Assembly (NCBI GenBank): GCA_963643205.1
Contig: CAVIJJ010000038.1
Location: 1 to 11,449, forward strand
Source: Phil1 sp963643205
GTDB lineage: Bacteria > Bacillota > Clostridia > Christensenellales > CAG-138
Length of the DNA stretch: 11,449 nucleotides
Direction: 5' to 3'
Shown: piece after piece, positions 1 through 5,165 of the stretch
Numbering within the stretch: position 1 is the stretch's first letter
Layout of the letters: each line of letters opens with the position of its first letter
Translations under genes and position numbers: made by a program
Notes under the pieces: generated by a model
The model's input: the letters and a program-made list of their open reading frames with translations, nothing else
The model's database searches: none
What the model was told of the DNA's origin: nothing

Positions 1-132
1 CTTGCCACGCCTCGATGACTTGTTTTTCAATGCTTCGTTATCGGTCCGTGACAAATGGTGGTCTTTTTTGATTATAACCACACTCCCCGCGGTACCCTTG
101 CGTAGTCACGCTTTGAATTAAATAAAATGAGC
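1..132. other. Left-edge segment with no supported gene
   Basis: No gene can be called here. Two frames are open to the left edge. On the minus strand a frame runs from a TGA at 108-106 to position 1 (35 codons); it is basic and ends in ALKNKSSRRGK. Its only early start candidate is a GTG at 81-79, with a purine-rich stretch too close to serve as a normal ribosome binding site. On the plus strand a 39-codon frame runs from position 2 to a TAA at about 119-121. Either could be the end of a larger gene or a remnant. A TATAAT hexamer lies on the minus strand at 76-71 but has no matching -35 element. Confidence 0.25.
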
Positions 133-169
133 GGGCGAAGTGAGTTGTGTAAAACCACCTCGTCCGCCC
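133..169 (-). terminator. Imperfect hairpin downstream of the lipoprotein gene
   Basis: GGGCG (133-137) pairs with CGCCC (165-169), with short inner GAG/CTC and GTG/CAC helices separated by internal loops. Read leftward it is followed by TCATTTTATTTAATT, and it lies 24 bp past the lipoprotein stop codon. The plus-strand flank is also T-rich (TTAATTTGTTTT), so it could work both ways. The interrupted stem lowers confidence. Confidence 0.5.
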
Positions 170-192
170 TTAATTTGTTTTACTTTGTTAAA

Positions 193-1146
193 TCAATAGC
201 CGTTTTGAGTAACTCCGTACTCGGCCTGCTCATGCGTAAAGCCTTCAAACTCAAGCTGCTTTATTAAACCGCTGCGTGAGAAAGACATAAAGTCCAAATA
301 GTTCTTAGCGGATTTTGCGGCCTGTTCGTTCCAATCCGGATTTATATAATCCACGGCAAAGGTGGCAGCTTCGTTGCTGTATCCTTCAAACTCAAGCTGC
401 TTTATCAAGCCACTGCGGGAGAATGCCAAAAAGCTTAAATAGTTTTCGGCGGACGAAATAGCGTTCTTTTGCTCGGTCGTAAGCGTAAATGATTCGCTTT
501 GCATTTCAATACCGCAAACGGCGCAATGCGTTGCCCTTCGTCCCGTTCCGCTAAGTCCTGCTTCGGTTACAACAATCCATGTATTGTCATCTACATGGTC
601 AACCTTCGGTAATGTAACCTTCTGCATCTGACCGCAAACAGAGCAAGTGCCCTCCATGGAGCCTTCTGCGGTACAGGTGGCCTCTTGTACGGTACTCCAT
701 GATTCTACGGTATGCTCCTCCGATTTAGGAATAGCCTCTTCTAATTCCTCGCCGCAGGTTTTGCAGGTTCCGGTCTGCAGCCCCTCTTCTGCGCATGTAG
801 ATTCCTTAACAACGGTAAAATCAGCATCGTGTCCGTTTGCGCTTCCTTCCGTGGTGCCGCAAACTTTGCAGGTCTTAGGCTCCGTACAGGTAGCATCCTG
901 CCAATCGTGCGGTAGGGTAGTACCTTCCGTTTCGCCGCAGACGGTACAGGTTTTGGGGCTTGAACAGGTGGCATCCTGCCAGCTGTGAGGCAGAGTAGTA
1001 CCCTCTGTGTCTCCGCATTTCACGCAGGTTTTCGGTTCTGCGCATGTTGCTTCTTCCCACTCATGTTCGCAGCTGCACCCCGATAAAATAAGCATCAAAA
1101 CAATCACAGATGCCAACAAGGTGAGACAATTCATTTTTTTACACAT
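193..1146 (-). CDS. Cys-rich repeat lipoprotein with two C-terminal Ltp repeats
   Basis: This is a predicted surface lipoprotein of 317 residues. The start at 1146 is preferred over an upstream ATG at 1206 because AAAGGGG sits just before it, a lipoprotein signal peptide follows at once, and the 1206 start would lie upstream of the likely transcription start. The hydrophobic core (about 8-21) ends in the lipobox LSGC with Cys24. Residues 28-105 are three near-identical 26-residue repeats of the form H-x-W-x3-TC-x5-C-x2-CG. Three more divergent Cys-pair repeats run to about 215. The tail (about 226-317) holds two 47-residue repeats sharing FSRSGLIKQLEFEG, which match the Ltp lipoprotein domain. 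The founder of that family, the Ltp lipoprotein of Streptococcus thermophilus phage TP-J34, blocks DNA injection by competing phages. Each Cys repeat has one His and three Cys and could bind zinc; this is inferred. It is divergent from the XRE gene and probably repressed by it. Whether this protein excludes phage is unknown. Confidence 0.85.
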   Translation of the reverse strand: MCKKMNCLTLLASVIVLMLILSGCSCEHEWEEATCAEPKTCVKCGDTEGTTLPHSWQDATCSSPKTCTVCGETEGTTLPHDWQDATCTEPKTCKVCGTTEGSANGHDADFTVVKESTCAEEGLQTGTCKTCGEELEEAIPKSEEHTVESWSTVQEATCTAEGSMEGTCSVCGQMQKVTLPKVDHVDDNTWIVVTEAGLSGTGRRATHCAVCGIEMQSESFTLTTEQKNAISSAENYLSFLAFSRSGLIKQLEFEGYSNEAATFAVDYINPDWNEQAAKSAKNYLDFMSFSRSGLIKQLEFEGFTHEQAEYGVTQNGY

Positions 1147-1168
1147 TTTTGTACCCCTTTCCACTTGT

Positions 1169-1188
1169 TTGCACCTATATAGGTGCAA
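1169..1188. promoter_or_regulatory. Perfect 20-bp palindromic operator
   Basis: TTGCACCTATATAGGTGCAA is its own reverse complement over all 20 bases. It covers the predicted start point (about 1186) of the lipoprotein promoter, a normal place for a repressor to act. The natural candidate to bind it is the adjacent XRE protein. Confidence 0.8.
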
Positions 1189-1192
1189 GACA

Positions 1193-1221
1193 ATCCTAAC
1201 ACGCAATTAAAATACAGTCAA
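1193..1221 (-). promoter_or_regulatory. Lipoprotein promoter
   Basis: Read leftward, TTGACT (1221-1216, five of six consensus bases) and TAGGAT (1198-1193, four of six) are separated by 17 bp. Transcription would start near 1186, giving a leader of about 40 nt. The promoter lies between the two palindromes. No equally good rightward promoter for the XRE gene is visible; a lone TAAAAT at 1208-1213 is a weak candidate. Confidence 0.65.
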
Positions 1222-1226
1222 GCAAA

Positions 1227-1246
1227 TTGCGCTTAAATAGGTGCAA
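1227..1246. promoter_or_regulatory. Degenerate second copy of the operator
   Basis: TTGCGCTTAAATAGGTGCAA differs from the perfect palindrome at 1169-1188 in three of 20 positions; the right half AGGTGCAA is unchanged. The centres are 58 bp apart. It lies just upstream of the -35 element of the lipoprotein promoter and before the likely start codon of the XRE gene, so it could mediate autoregulation or cooperative binding. Confidence 0.65.
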
Positions 1247-1273
1247 AAGCGAATCTGTATTGGCGGTGCGGCT

Positions 1274-1495
1274 GTGAATATAAACTACGAAAAATATGTG
1301 GGCAACAGGATAAGAAACGCTCGCGAAAGCGCAAAGCTTACGCAGGAACAGTTGTCCGCAAAGCTTCAGCTGCGCGGCTGTGACATAACCCGGAGCGCTT
1401 TGGCAAAAATAGAAGTGGGCCAAAGGCATATATATTTAGATGAACTGAAATTGATAAAGGAAATCCTCTCCGTTTCCTTTGAAGATCTGCTGTAA
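1274..1495 (+). CDS. Small XRE-family DNA-binding protein (Cro/CI type)
   Basis: This is a single-domain helix-turn-helix protein of 73 residues if it starts at the GTG at 1274, where it begins MNINYEKYVGNRIRNARE as such proteins usually do. An in-frame GTG at 1241 would add 11 residues but lies inside the second palindrome, so it is less likely. No ATG start is available and the ribosome binding site is weak (GGCGG at about 1262). The helix-turn-helix runs from about residue 6 to 60 (KLTQEQLSAKLQ, then ITRSALAKIEVGQRHIY), and the protein ends in a short helix. There is no ligand or dimerisation domain beyond this, as in small phage-type repressors. It is divergent from the lipoprotein gene and most likely binds the two palindromes between them. 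Its targets elsewhere cannot be seen. Confidence 0.85.
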   Translation: MNINYEKYVGNRIRNARESAKLTQEQLSAKLQLRGCDITRSALAKIEVGQRHIYLDELKLIKEILSVSFEDLL

Positions 1496-1528
1496 ATCGC
1501 TTTTTGATATACCCCCGAATAAACCAAC

Positions 1529-1548
1529 CGGCGCGGTTACCCGCGCCG
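1529..1548. terminator. GC-rich hairpin between convergent genes
   Basis: CGGCGCGG (1529-1536) and CCGCGCCG (1541-1548) form a perfect 8-bp stem with a TTAC loop. It lies between the end of the XRE gene and the end of the GH4 gene, which converge. ATTATATTTAAT follows on the plus side and GGTTGGTTT on the minus side; neither is a strong U-run, so it is probably a weak bidirectional terminator. Confidence 0.6.
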
Positions 1549-1584
1549 ATTATATTTAATCCGTTTATTATGCTGTTTCTTCCC

Positions 1585-2904
1585 TTAAAAGATGGGATAG
1601 CCGGCTTTTTCGTGGGCCTCGACAAGCTCGTCGACAAGGGCGACGACCTCGTCGGTTGAAAGCTCGGCGCCGGTGTGCGGCTCCATGAGGGCGGCCTGGT
1701 AGAGAGTATCGCGGCTGCCCTTTACGGCGGCCTCTATGGTAAGAAGCTGGGGATAGATATTGGAGGAGTTCATGGCGGCAAGCTGCAGCGGCAGGTCACC
1801 CACAAACGTGGGGGTTACGCCGCAGTTGTCCACAAGGCAGGGCACCTCAACGCACGCCTCGCGGGGCAGGTTGGTTATAAGGCCGTTGTTCAGCACGTTT
1901 CCGCCTATCTTATAGGGCACGTTTGTAACTATCGCCTCCATTATGCGGGAAGCGTATTCGCGGGAGCGCACGTGCTGCACGTTTCCGCCGGCAAGCAGCT
2001 CTTCCTTCTGCTTTTCCCAGTTAGCTATCTGATTTACGCAGCGGCGGGGATATTCATCAAGGGGAATGTTGAATTTCTCTATCAGGTCATCGCGGCCGGC
2101 CTTTATGTAAAACGCGTTGTACTCCGCGTTGTGCTCGCTGCTTTCGGTGCAGTAATAGCCAAGCTTGTCTATGTAGTCATAGCGCACCATGTCGTCGTGC
2201 TTCGTGGTGGCGTTTTTCTCCTTAGCGCGGCGGCGAATTTCGGGATAAAGATCGTTTCCGTCCTTATCCTTTATCTCAAGCAGCCATGCCATGTGGTTTA
2301 TGCCGGCAATCTTTGAAACATGGCCCTCGTACTTATCCGTCATGTCAAGCCCCTTGAACAGATCCCTTACGCATACCTGCACGCTGTGGCAAAGGCCAAC
2401 GGTCTTAACGCCGGTGTAGCGCTGCATATATCCCGAAAGTATGGCCATGGGGTTGGTATAATTAAGGAACCAGGCGTTGGGGCAAACCTCTTCCATATCG
2501 CGCGCGAAATCCTTAAGCACATGTATAGTGCGCATGCCGCGCATAATGCCGCCAATGCCAAGCGTGTCCGCTATGGTCTGGCGAATGCCGTATTTCTTTG
2601 GAATTTCAAAGTCTATTATGGTGCAGGGATCGTAAAGGCCAACCTGTATGGCGTCCACTACAAAGTCCGCCCCGCAAAGAGCCGCCTTGCGGTTCTCAAC
2701 GCCAAGGTATTTTTCAACCCTTGCCCTGCCCTGATTAAGGTTCCCGTTCATGGAGTTGATCAGAAGATACGATTCCTCGAGCCGCTCGGCGTTAATATCG
2801 TAAAGAGCGATTTCGGCATCGTGAAACACATCGCAAAGCATAGTGTCGCCCAGCACGTTTTTTGAAAACACGGTACTGCCCGCACCCATAAACGTTACCT
2901 TCAT
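1585..2904 (-). CDS. melA: Family 4 glycoside hydrolase, alpha-galactosidase (MelA-like)
   Basis: A cytoplasmic enzyme of 439 residues that would hydrolyse alpha-galactosides such as melibiose by the GH4 redox mechanism, needing NAD+ and a divalent metal, usually Mn2+. The Rossmann motif GAGS (7-10) and acidic D36 bind the nucleotide. NYTNPMA (148-154), C172 in CHSVQ and H204 in GINHMAW match the GH4 metal and substrate site; CHSVQ is the form I associate with alpha-galactosidases rather than alpha-glucosidases. ESSEHNAEY and the SREYAS region also match E. coli MelA by memory. Length is normal for the family. The ATG at 2904 follows AAGGAG with 9-nt spacing. No sugar transporter or melR-type regulator lies nearby, so the substrate must enter by a system encoded elsewhere. 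Alpha-galacturonidase or another GH4 specificity cannot be fully excluded. Confidence 0.9.
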   Translation of the reverse strand: MKVTFMGAGSTVFSKNVLGDTMLCDVFHDAEIALYDINAERLEESYLLINSMNGNLNQGRARVEKYLGVENRKAALCGADFVVDAIQVGLYDPCTIIDFEIPKKYGIRQTIADTLGIGGIMRGMRTIHVLKDFARDMEEVCPNAWFLNYTNPMAILSGYMQRYTGVKTVGLCHSVQVCVRDLFKGLDMTDKYEGHVSKIAGINHMAWLLEIKDKDGNDLYPEIRRRAKEKNATTKHDDMVRYDYIDKLGYYCTESSEHNAEYNAFYIKAGRDDLIEKFNIPLDEYPRRCVNQIANWEKQKEELLAGGNVQHVRSREYASRIMEAIVTNVPYKIGGNVLNNGLITNLPREACVEVPCLVDNCGVTPTFVGDLPLQLAAMNSSNIYPQLLTIEAAVKGSRDTLYQAALMEPHTGAELSTDEVVALVDELVEAHEKAGYPIF

Positions 2905-2931
2905 AATTAAATTCTCCTTGAATTAAAATAA

Positions 2932-2953
2932 GGCTCCCGCGCGAGCCGGAGCC
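2932..2953. promoter_or_regulatory. Inverted repeat in the melA leader
   Basis: GGCTCC (2932-2937) and GGAGCC (2948-2953) form an inverted repeat with a 10-bp spacer; an overlapping alternative pairs GGCTC with GAGCC at 2943-2947. It lies between the predicted transcription start (about 2962) and the ribosome binding site of the GH4 gene, where an operator or a leader hairpin could act. No U-run follows. Confidence 0.4.
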
Positions 2954-2968
2954 GTTCGTTCCGCAGAT

Positions 2969-2998
2969 ATTATAATATACGGCTTGTATTAAATTCAA
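2969..2998 (-). promoter_or_regulatory. Promoter of the GH4 gene
   Basis: Read leftward, TTGAAT (2998-2993) and a perfect TATAAT (2974-2969) are separated by 18 bp. Transcription would start near 2962, about 58 nt before the start codon. Confidence 0.7.
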
Positions 2999-3081
2999 TG
3001 CGCGAAGGGAAGTTTACTTTTGCTTTCCGCCGCGGCGAATAATATACAGCGATTTTACATTTGCGCCGAAGCTCGCCCGCA

Positions 3082-3110
3082 TTGCCAACACGAGCCGCGT
3101 TTGCTAAAAT
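3082..3110 (+). promoter_or_regulatory. Promoter of the macro-domain/VWA unit
   Basis: TTGCCA (3082-3087) and TAAAAT (3105-3110) each match five of six consensus bases and are spaced by 17 bp. The start point would be near 3117, giving a leader of about 28 nt with GGAGG at 3131-3135. A 10-bp palindrome CGCCGCGGCG at 3028-3037 lies further upstream, with no assigned role. Confidence 0.7.
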
Positions 3111-3144
3111 AAAAGAGTAAAAAGCCCGACGGAGGTAAAGCGAA

Positions 3145-4143
3145 ATGCCCTTCAGCATAGTAAGAAACGATATTACAAAAATGAAAGTGGACGCTATTGT
3201 AAACGCCGCGAACACATCGCTTCTTGGCGGCGGAGGTGTGGACGGCTGCATTCACCGCGCGGCGGGGCCAAAGCTTATCGAGGAATGCAGAACCCTTGGC
3301 GGCTGCCAAACGGGCAAGGCCAAGGTTACGCGGGGCTATAACCTGCCGGCGAAATACGTTATACACGCGGTAGGCCCCGTGTGGCACGGCGGAACGTGCG
3401 GCGAAAGGGAGCTGCTTTATTCATGCTATTATGAGTCGCTTAAGCTTGCGGCGGAGCGTGGCTGCGAATCCGTAGCGTTTCCGCTTATATCATCGGGCGT
3501 ATACGGCTACCCTAAGGATAAGGCGCTTCAGGTGGCGGTTGAGGCGATAAGCGCGTTTCTTCTTGACCACGAGATGATGGTTTACATTGTCGTTTTCGAT
3601 AAAAAGGCATATAAAATAGGCGAAAAGCTTTTTGACGACATAGCCGCGTATATAGACGACAACTACGTTGAGGAGCATACGGACGATGAGCTTGAGCGCC
3701 GAAGAAGGCTGAACTGCGCCGCCGCGCCGAGTGTATTGTTTGCGGAGGAAATGTATGCCGGAAGCGCCGCTCCAACATCGCTTGACGACGCGCTCGGCAT
3801 GATAGACGAAAGCTTTTCGGAGATGCTGCTCAGAAAAATAGACGAGCGCGGCATGAGCGACGCGGAGTGCTACAAAAAGGCGAACATAGACCGAAAGCTG
3901 TTTTCAAAAATCCGCTCGGACAAGCATTACCGCCCCTCCAAAATAACGGTTATAGCGTTCGCGCTCGCGCTTGAGCTTCCGCTTGATCAAATGAAGGAAA
4001 TGCTTATGAAGGCGGGATTCGCGCTTTCACGCTCGAATAAATTCGATATAATAATCGAGTATTTCGTAAAGAGCGGCAACTATAACATATTCGAAATTAA
4101 CGAGGCGCTTTTCGCGTTTGACCAAAGCCTTATAGGCGGATAA
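3145..4143 (+). CDS. Macro domain fused to an XRE-like helix-turn-helix domain
   Basis: The protein has 332 residues. Residues 1-175 form a macro domain of the YmdB/MacroD type, which binds ADP-ribose or O-acetyl-ADP-ribose and often removes ADP-ribose from proteins. Visible motifs are ND9I for the adenine, VNAAN (19-23), GGGGVDG (28-34), H37 and SSGVYGYP (116-123). A charged linker follows (about 177-222, DDELERRRR). Residues 224-292 look like an XRE-type helix-turn-helix: a helix, then SDAECYKKANIDRKLFSKI, then a final helix pair. A conserved-looking tail with NYNIFEINEALFAFDQ ends the protein. The ATG at 3145 follows GGAGG with 9-nt spacing. The fusion suggests a regulator, or another nucleic-acid-linked factor, controlled by an ADP-ribose ligand; this is inference. 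It precedes the VWA gene by 87 bp in what looks like one transcript. It has no DarT-like toxin or sirtuin neighbour, so DarTG-type or SirTM-type function is not supported. Confidence 0.85.
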   Translation: MPFSIVRNDITKMKVDAIVNAANTSLLGGGGVDGCIHRAAGPKLIEECRTLGGCQTGKAKVTRGYNLPAKYVIHAVGPVWHGGTCGERELLYSCYYESLKLAAERGCESVAFPLISSGVYGYPKDKALQVAVEAISAFLLDHEMMVYIVVFDKKAYKIGEKLFDDIAAYIDDNYVEEHTDDELERRRRLNCAAAPSVLFAEEMYAGSAAPTSLDDALGMIDESFSEMLLRKIDERGMSDAECYKKANIDRKLFSKIRSDKHYRPSKITVIAFALALELPLDQMKEMLMKAGFALSRSNKFDIIIEYFVKSGNYNIFEINEALFAFDQSLIGG

Positions 4144-4186
4144 TAAAATATGTCGCTTCGCGCGCGACCACGGCCTTCCCGCAAAA

Positions 4187-4205
4187 TGCTAAGCTATGCT
4201 CAGCA
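4187..4205. repeat. Small hairpin between the macro and VWA genes
   Basis: TGCTAAGC (4187-4194) and GCTCAGCA (4198-4205) form an 8-position stem with one A-C mismatch and a TAT loop. It is followed by an A-run, not a T-run, so it would not terminate rightward transcription; it could mark RNA processing. It lies inside a possible N-terminal extension of the VWA gene but is probably untranslated. Confidence 0.35.
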
Positions 4206-4230
4206 AAAAACAAACGGGGAGGCTTTTATT

Positions 4231-4974
4231 ATGAAGAACTTTAACGAAAAGAACACGGCGAAAACGCAGGACACCGCATGGACCGCGAATAAGAAGGGGA
4301 ACAAGAAGCACCGGGATAAGAAGAATCATTTAACCGAGCTTGTGTTCATACTGGACCGCAGCGGCTCCATGAGCGGGCTTGAGGACGACACCATAGGCGG
4401 CTTCAATTCAATGCTTGAAAGGCAGAGAGAGGAAAACGGCGTGGGCAACGTGTATGTTTCAACGGTATTGTTCAGCAATACCTGCCACGTGCTGCACGAT
4501 AGGTACGAAATAAGCCACGTTCGCCCCATGACCAGGCGGGATTACACCGTTGGCGGCTGCACCGCCCTTCTTGACGCGATAGGCTGCGCCATTCACCACA
4601 TAGGCAACATTCATAAGTACACGTCCAACGATGCCGTTCCCGCGCACACGCTTTTCGTAATAATAACGGACGGCATGGAGAACGCGAGCAGGCTTTATGA
4701 CGCGGAAACCGTAAAAATGATGATAGAGCGGCAGAAGAGCAAATACGGCTGGGAATTCCTGTTCCTTGGCGCGAATATAGACGCCGTGGAAACCGCGAGA
4801 CGCTTCGGCATAGGCGCGGACAGGGCCGTAACGTATACCTGCGACAGCGAGGGCACTCAGCTTAATTACAGCGTTGTAAGCGAGGCGGTAACCTCCGTAA
4901 GGTGCTGCGGATCGCTTGACGCGGACTGGAAAAACAGGATTGAGGAGGATCACGAAAAGAGAAGGCGTGACTGA
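4231..4974 (+). CDS. VWA-domain protein with intact MIDAS metal site
   Basis: A soluble protein of 247 residues whose main part (about 35-205) is a von Willebrand factor A domain, a metal-dependent protein-interaction module. The MIDAS residues are complete: D42-x-S44-x-S46 in LDRSGSM, T111 in VGGCTALLD, and D147 in ITDGMEN. The N-terminus is rich in lysine and asparagine (20-33) and the C-terminus is charged. There is no signal peptide or membrane segment, so it should act in the cytoplasm. The start at 4231 is chosen because GGGGAGG lies 8 nt upstream; an in-frame ATG at 4150 would add 27 residues of low-quality sequence with no clear ribosome binding site. It resembles TerY-type VWA proteins of stress operons. 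Pairing with the macro-HTH gene suggests the two act together, perhaps with VWA as a scaffold. The partner and reaction are unknown. Confidence 0.8.
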   Translation: MKNFNEKNTAKTQDTAWTANKKGNKKHRDKKNHLTELVFILDRSGSMSGLEDDTIGGFNSMLERQREENGVGNVYVSTVLFSNTCHVLHDRYEISHVRPMTRRDYTVGGCTALLDAIGCAIHHIGNIHKYTSNDAVPAHTLFVIITDGMENASRLYDAETVKMMIERQKSKYGWEFLFLGANIDAVETARRFGIGADRAVTYTCDSEGTQLNYSVVSEAVTSVRCCGSLDADWKNRIEEDHEKRRRD

Positions 4975-5051
4975 AATGGGTAAGCGGGGCTTTATAACGC
5001 GCGGGGGGTTATGATTATATATAAAAATGTAGCGCAAATGTAAATTTTTCA

Positions 5052-5080
5052 TTGACAGCGGCGGGCAATGTGCGTATAAT
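5052..5080 (+). promoter_or_regulatory. Consensus sigma-A-type promoter of the permease
   Basis: TTGACA (5052-5057) and TATAAT (5075-5080), both perfect, are separated by exactly 17 bp. The start point would be near 5087. A promoter this strong usually needs repression or a downstream control, and both kinds of candidate element are present. Confidence 0.9.
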
Positions 5081-5095
5081 AGCTCTACTTATACG
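5073..5095. promoter_or_regulatory. Inverted repeat over the -10 and start point of the permease
   Basis: CGTATAA (5073-5079) and TTATACG (5089-5095) are perfect 7-bp arms with a 9-bp spacer. The left arm contains most of the -10 hexamer and the centre is at the start point, so a bound repressor would block transcription. No regulator gene adjoins it. Confidence 0.5.
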
Positions 5096-5097
5096 TT

Positions 5098-5138
5098 GAG
5101 GGGCAGTTAGTGTACTTTCTTTCATCTAACTGCCTCTT
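5098..5138 (+). promoter_or_regulatory. Stable leader hairpin upstream of the permease
   Basis: GAGGGGCAGTTAG (5098-5110) pairs with CTAACTGCCTCTT (5126-5138): nine Watson-Crick pairs GGCAGTTAG/CTAACTGCC next to the loop, then four more including two G-U pairs. The 15-nt loop is pyrimidine-rich (TGTACTTTCTTTCAT). It begins about 11 nt after the start point and ends 14 nt before GGAGG. There is no U-run, so it is not an ordinary terminator. It may stabilise the mRNA or bind a protein or small RNA. Confidence 0.6.
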
Positions 5139-5165
5139 ATTAACTGAATTCAGGAGGAATCGAGT

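Noticed and set aside
647..988. Plus-strand repetitive open frame over the Cys-rich repeats
   Set aside because: Its apparent repeats only mirror the 78-bp repeats of the lipoprotein on the other strand; no start signal or known motif supports it.
820..1066. Possible CRISPR array because of the regular repeats
   Set aside because: The repeats are contiguous, codon-phased and lack unique spacers; they encode protein modules.
1675..2316. Long plus-strand open frame opposite the GH4 gene
   Set aside because: It is the antisense shadow of a well-supported GH4 coding region with clear catalytic motifs, has no convincing ribosome binding site, and its translation shows no recognisable domain.
3145..4143. 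DarTG-type antitoxin (DarG) for the macro-domain protein
   Set aside because: No DarT-like ADP-ribosyltransferase gene adjoins it, and the C-terminal half looks like an XRE helix-turn-helix domain rather than the DarG C-terminal domain.
4459..5052. Minus-strand open frame across the VWA gene and the permease leader
   Set aside because: It is antisense to the VWA gene and runs into the permease control region. The forward frame has a full MIDAS motif and a good ribosome binding site; the reverse frame has neither.
5087..5165. Riboswitch or T-box in the permease leader
   Set aside because: The leader is under 80 nt with one stem and no U-run terminator, specifier loop or T-box-like sequence; a known class cannot be assigned.
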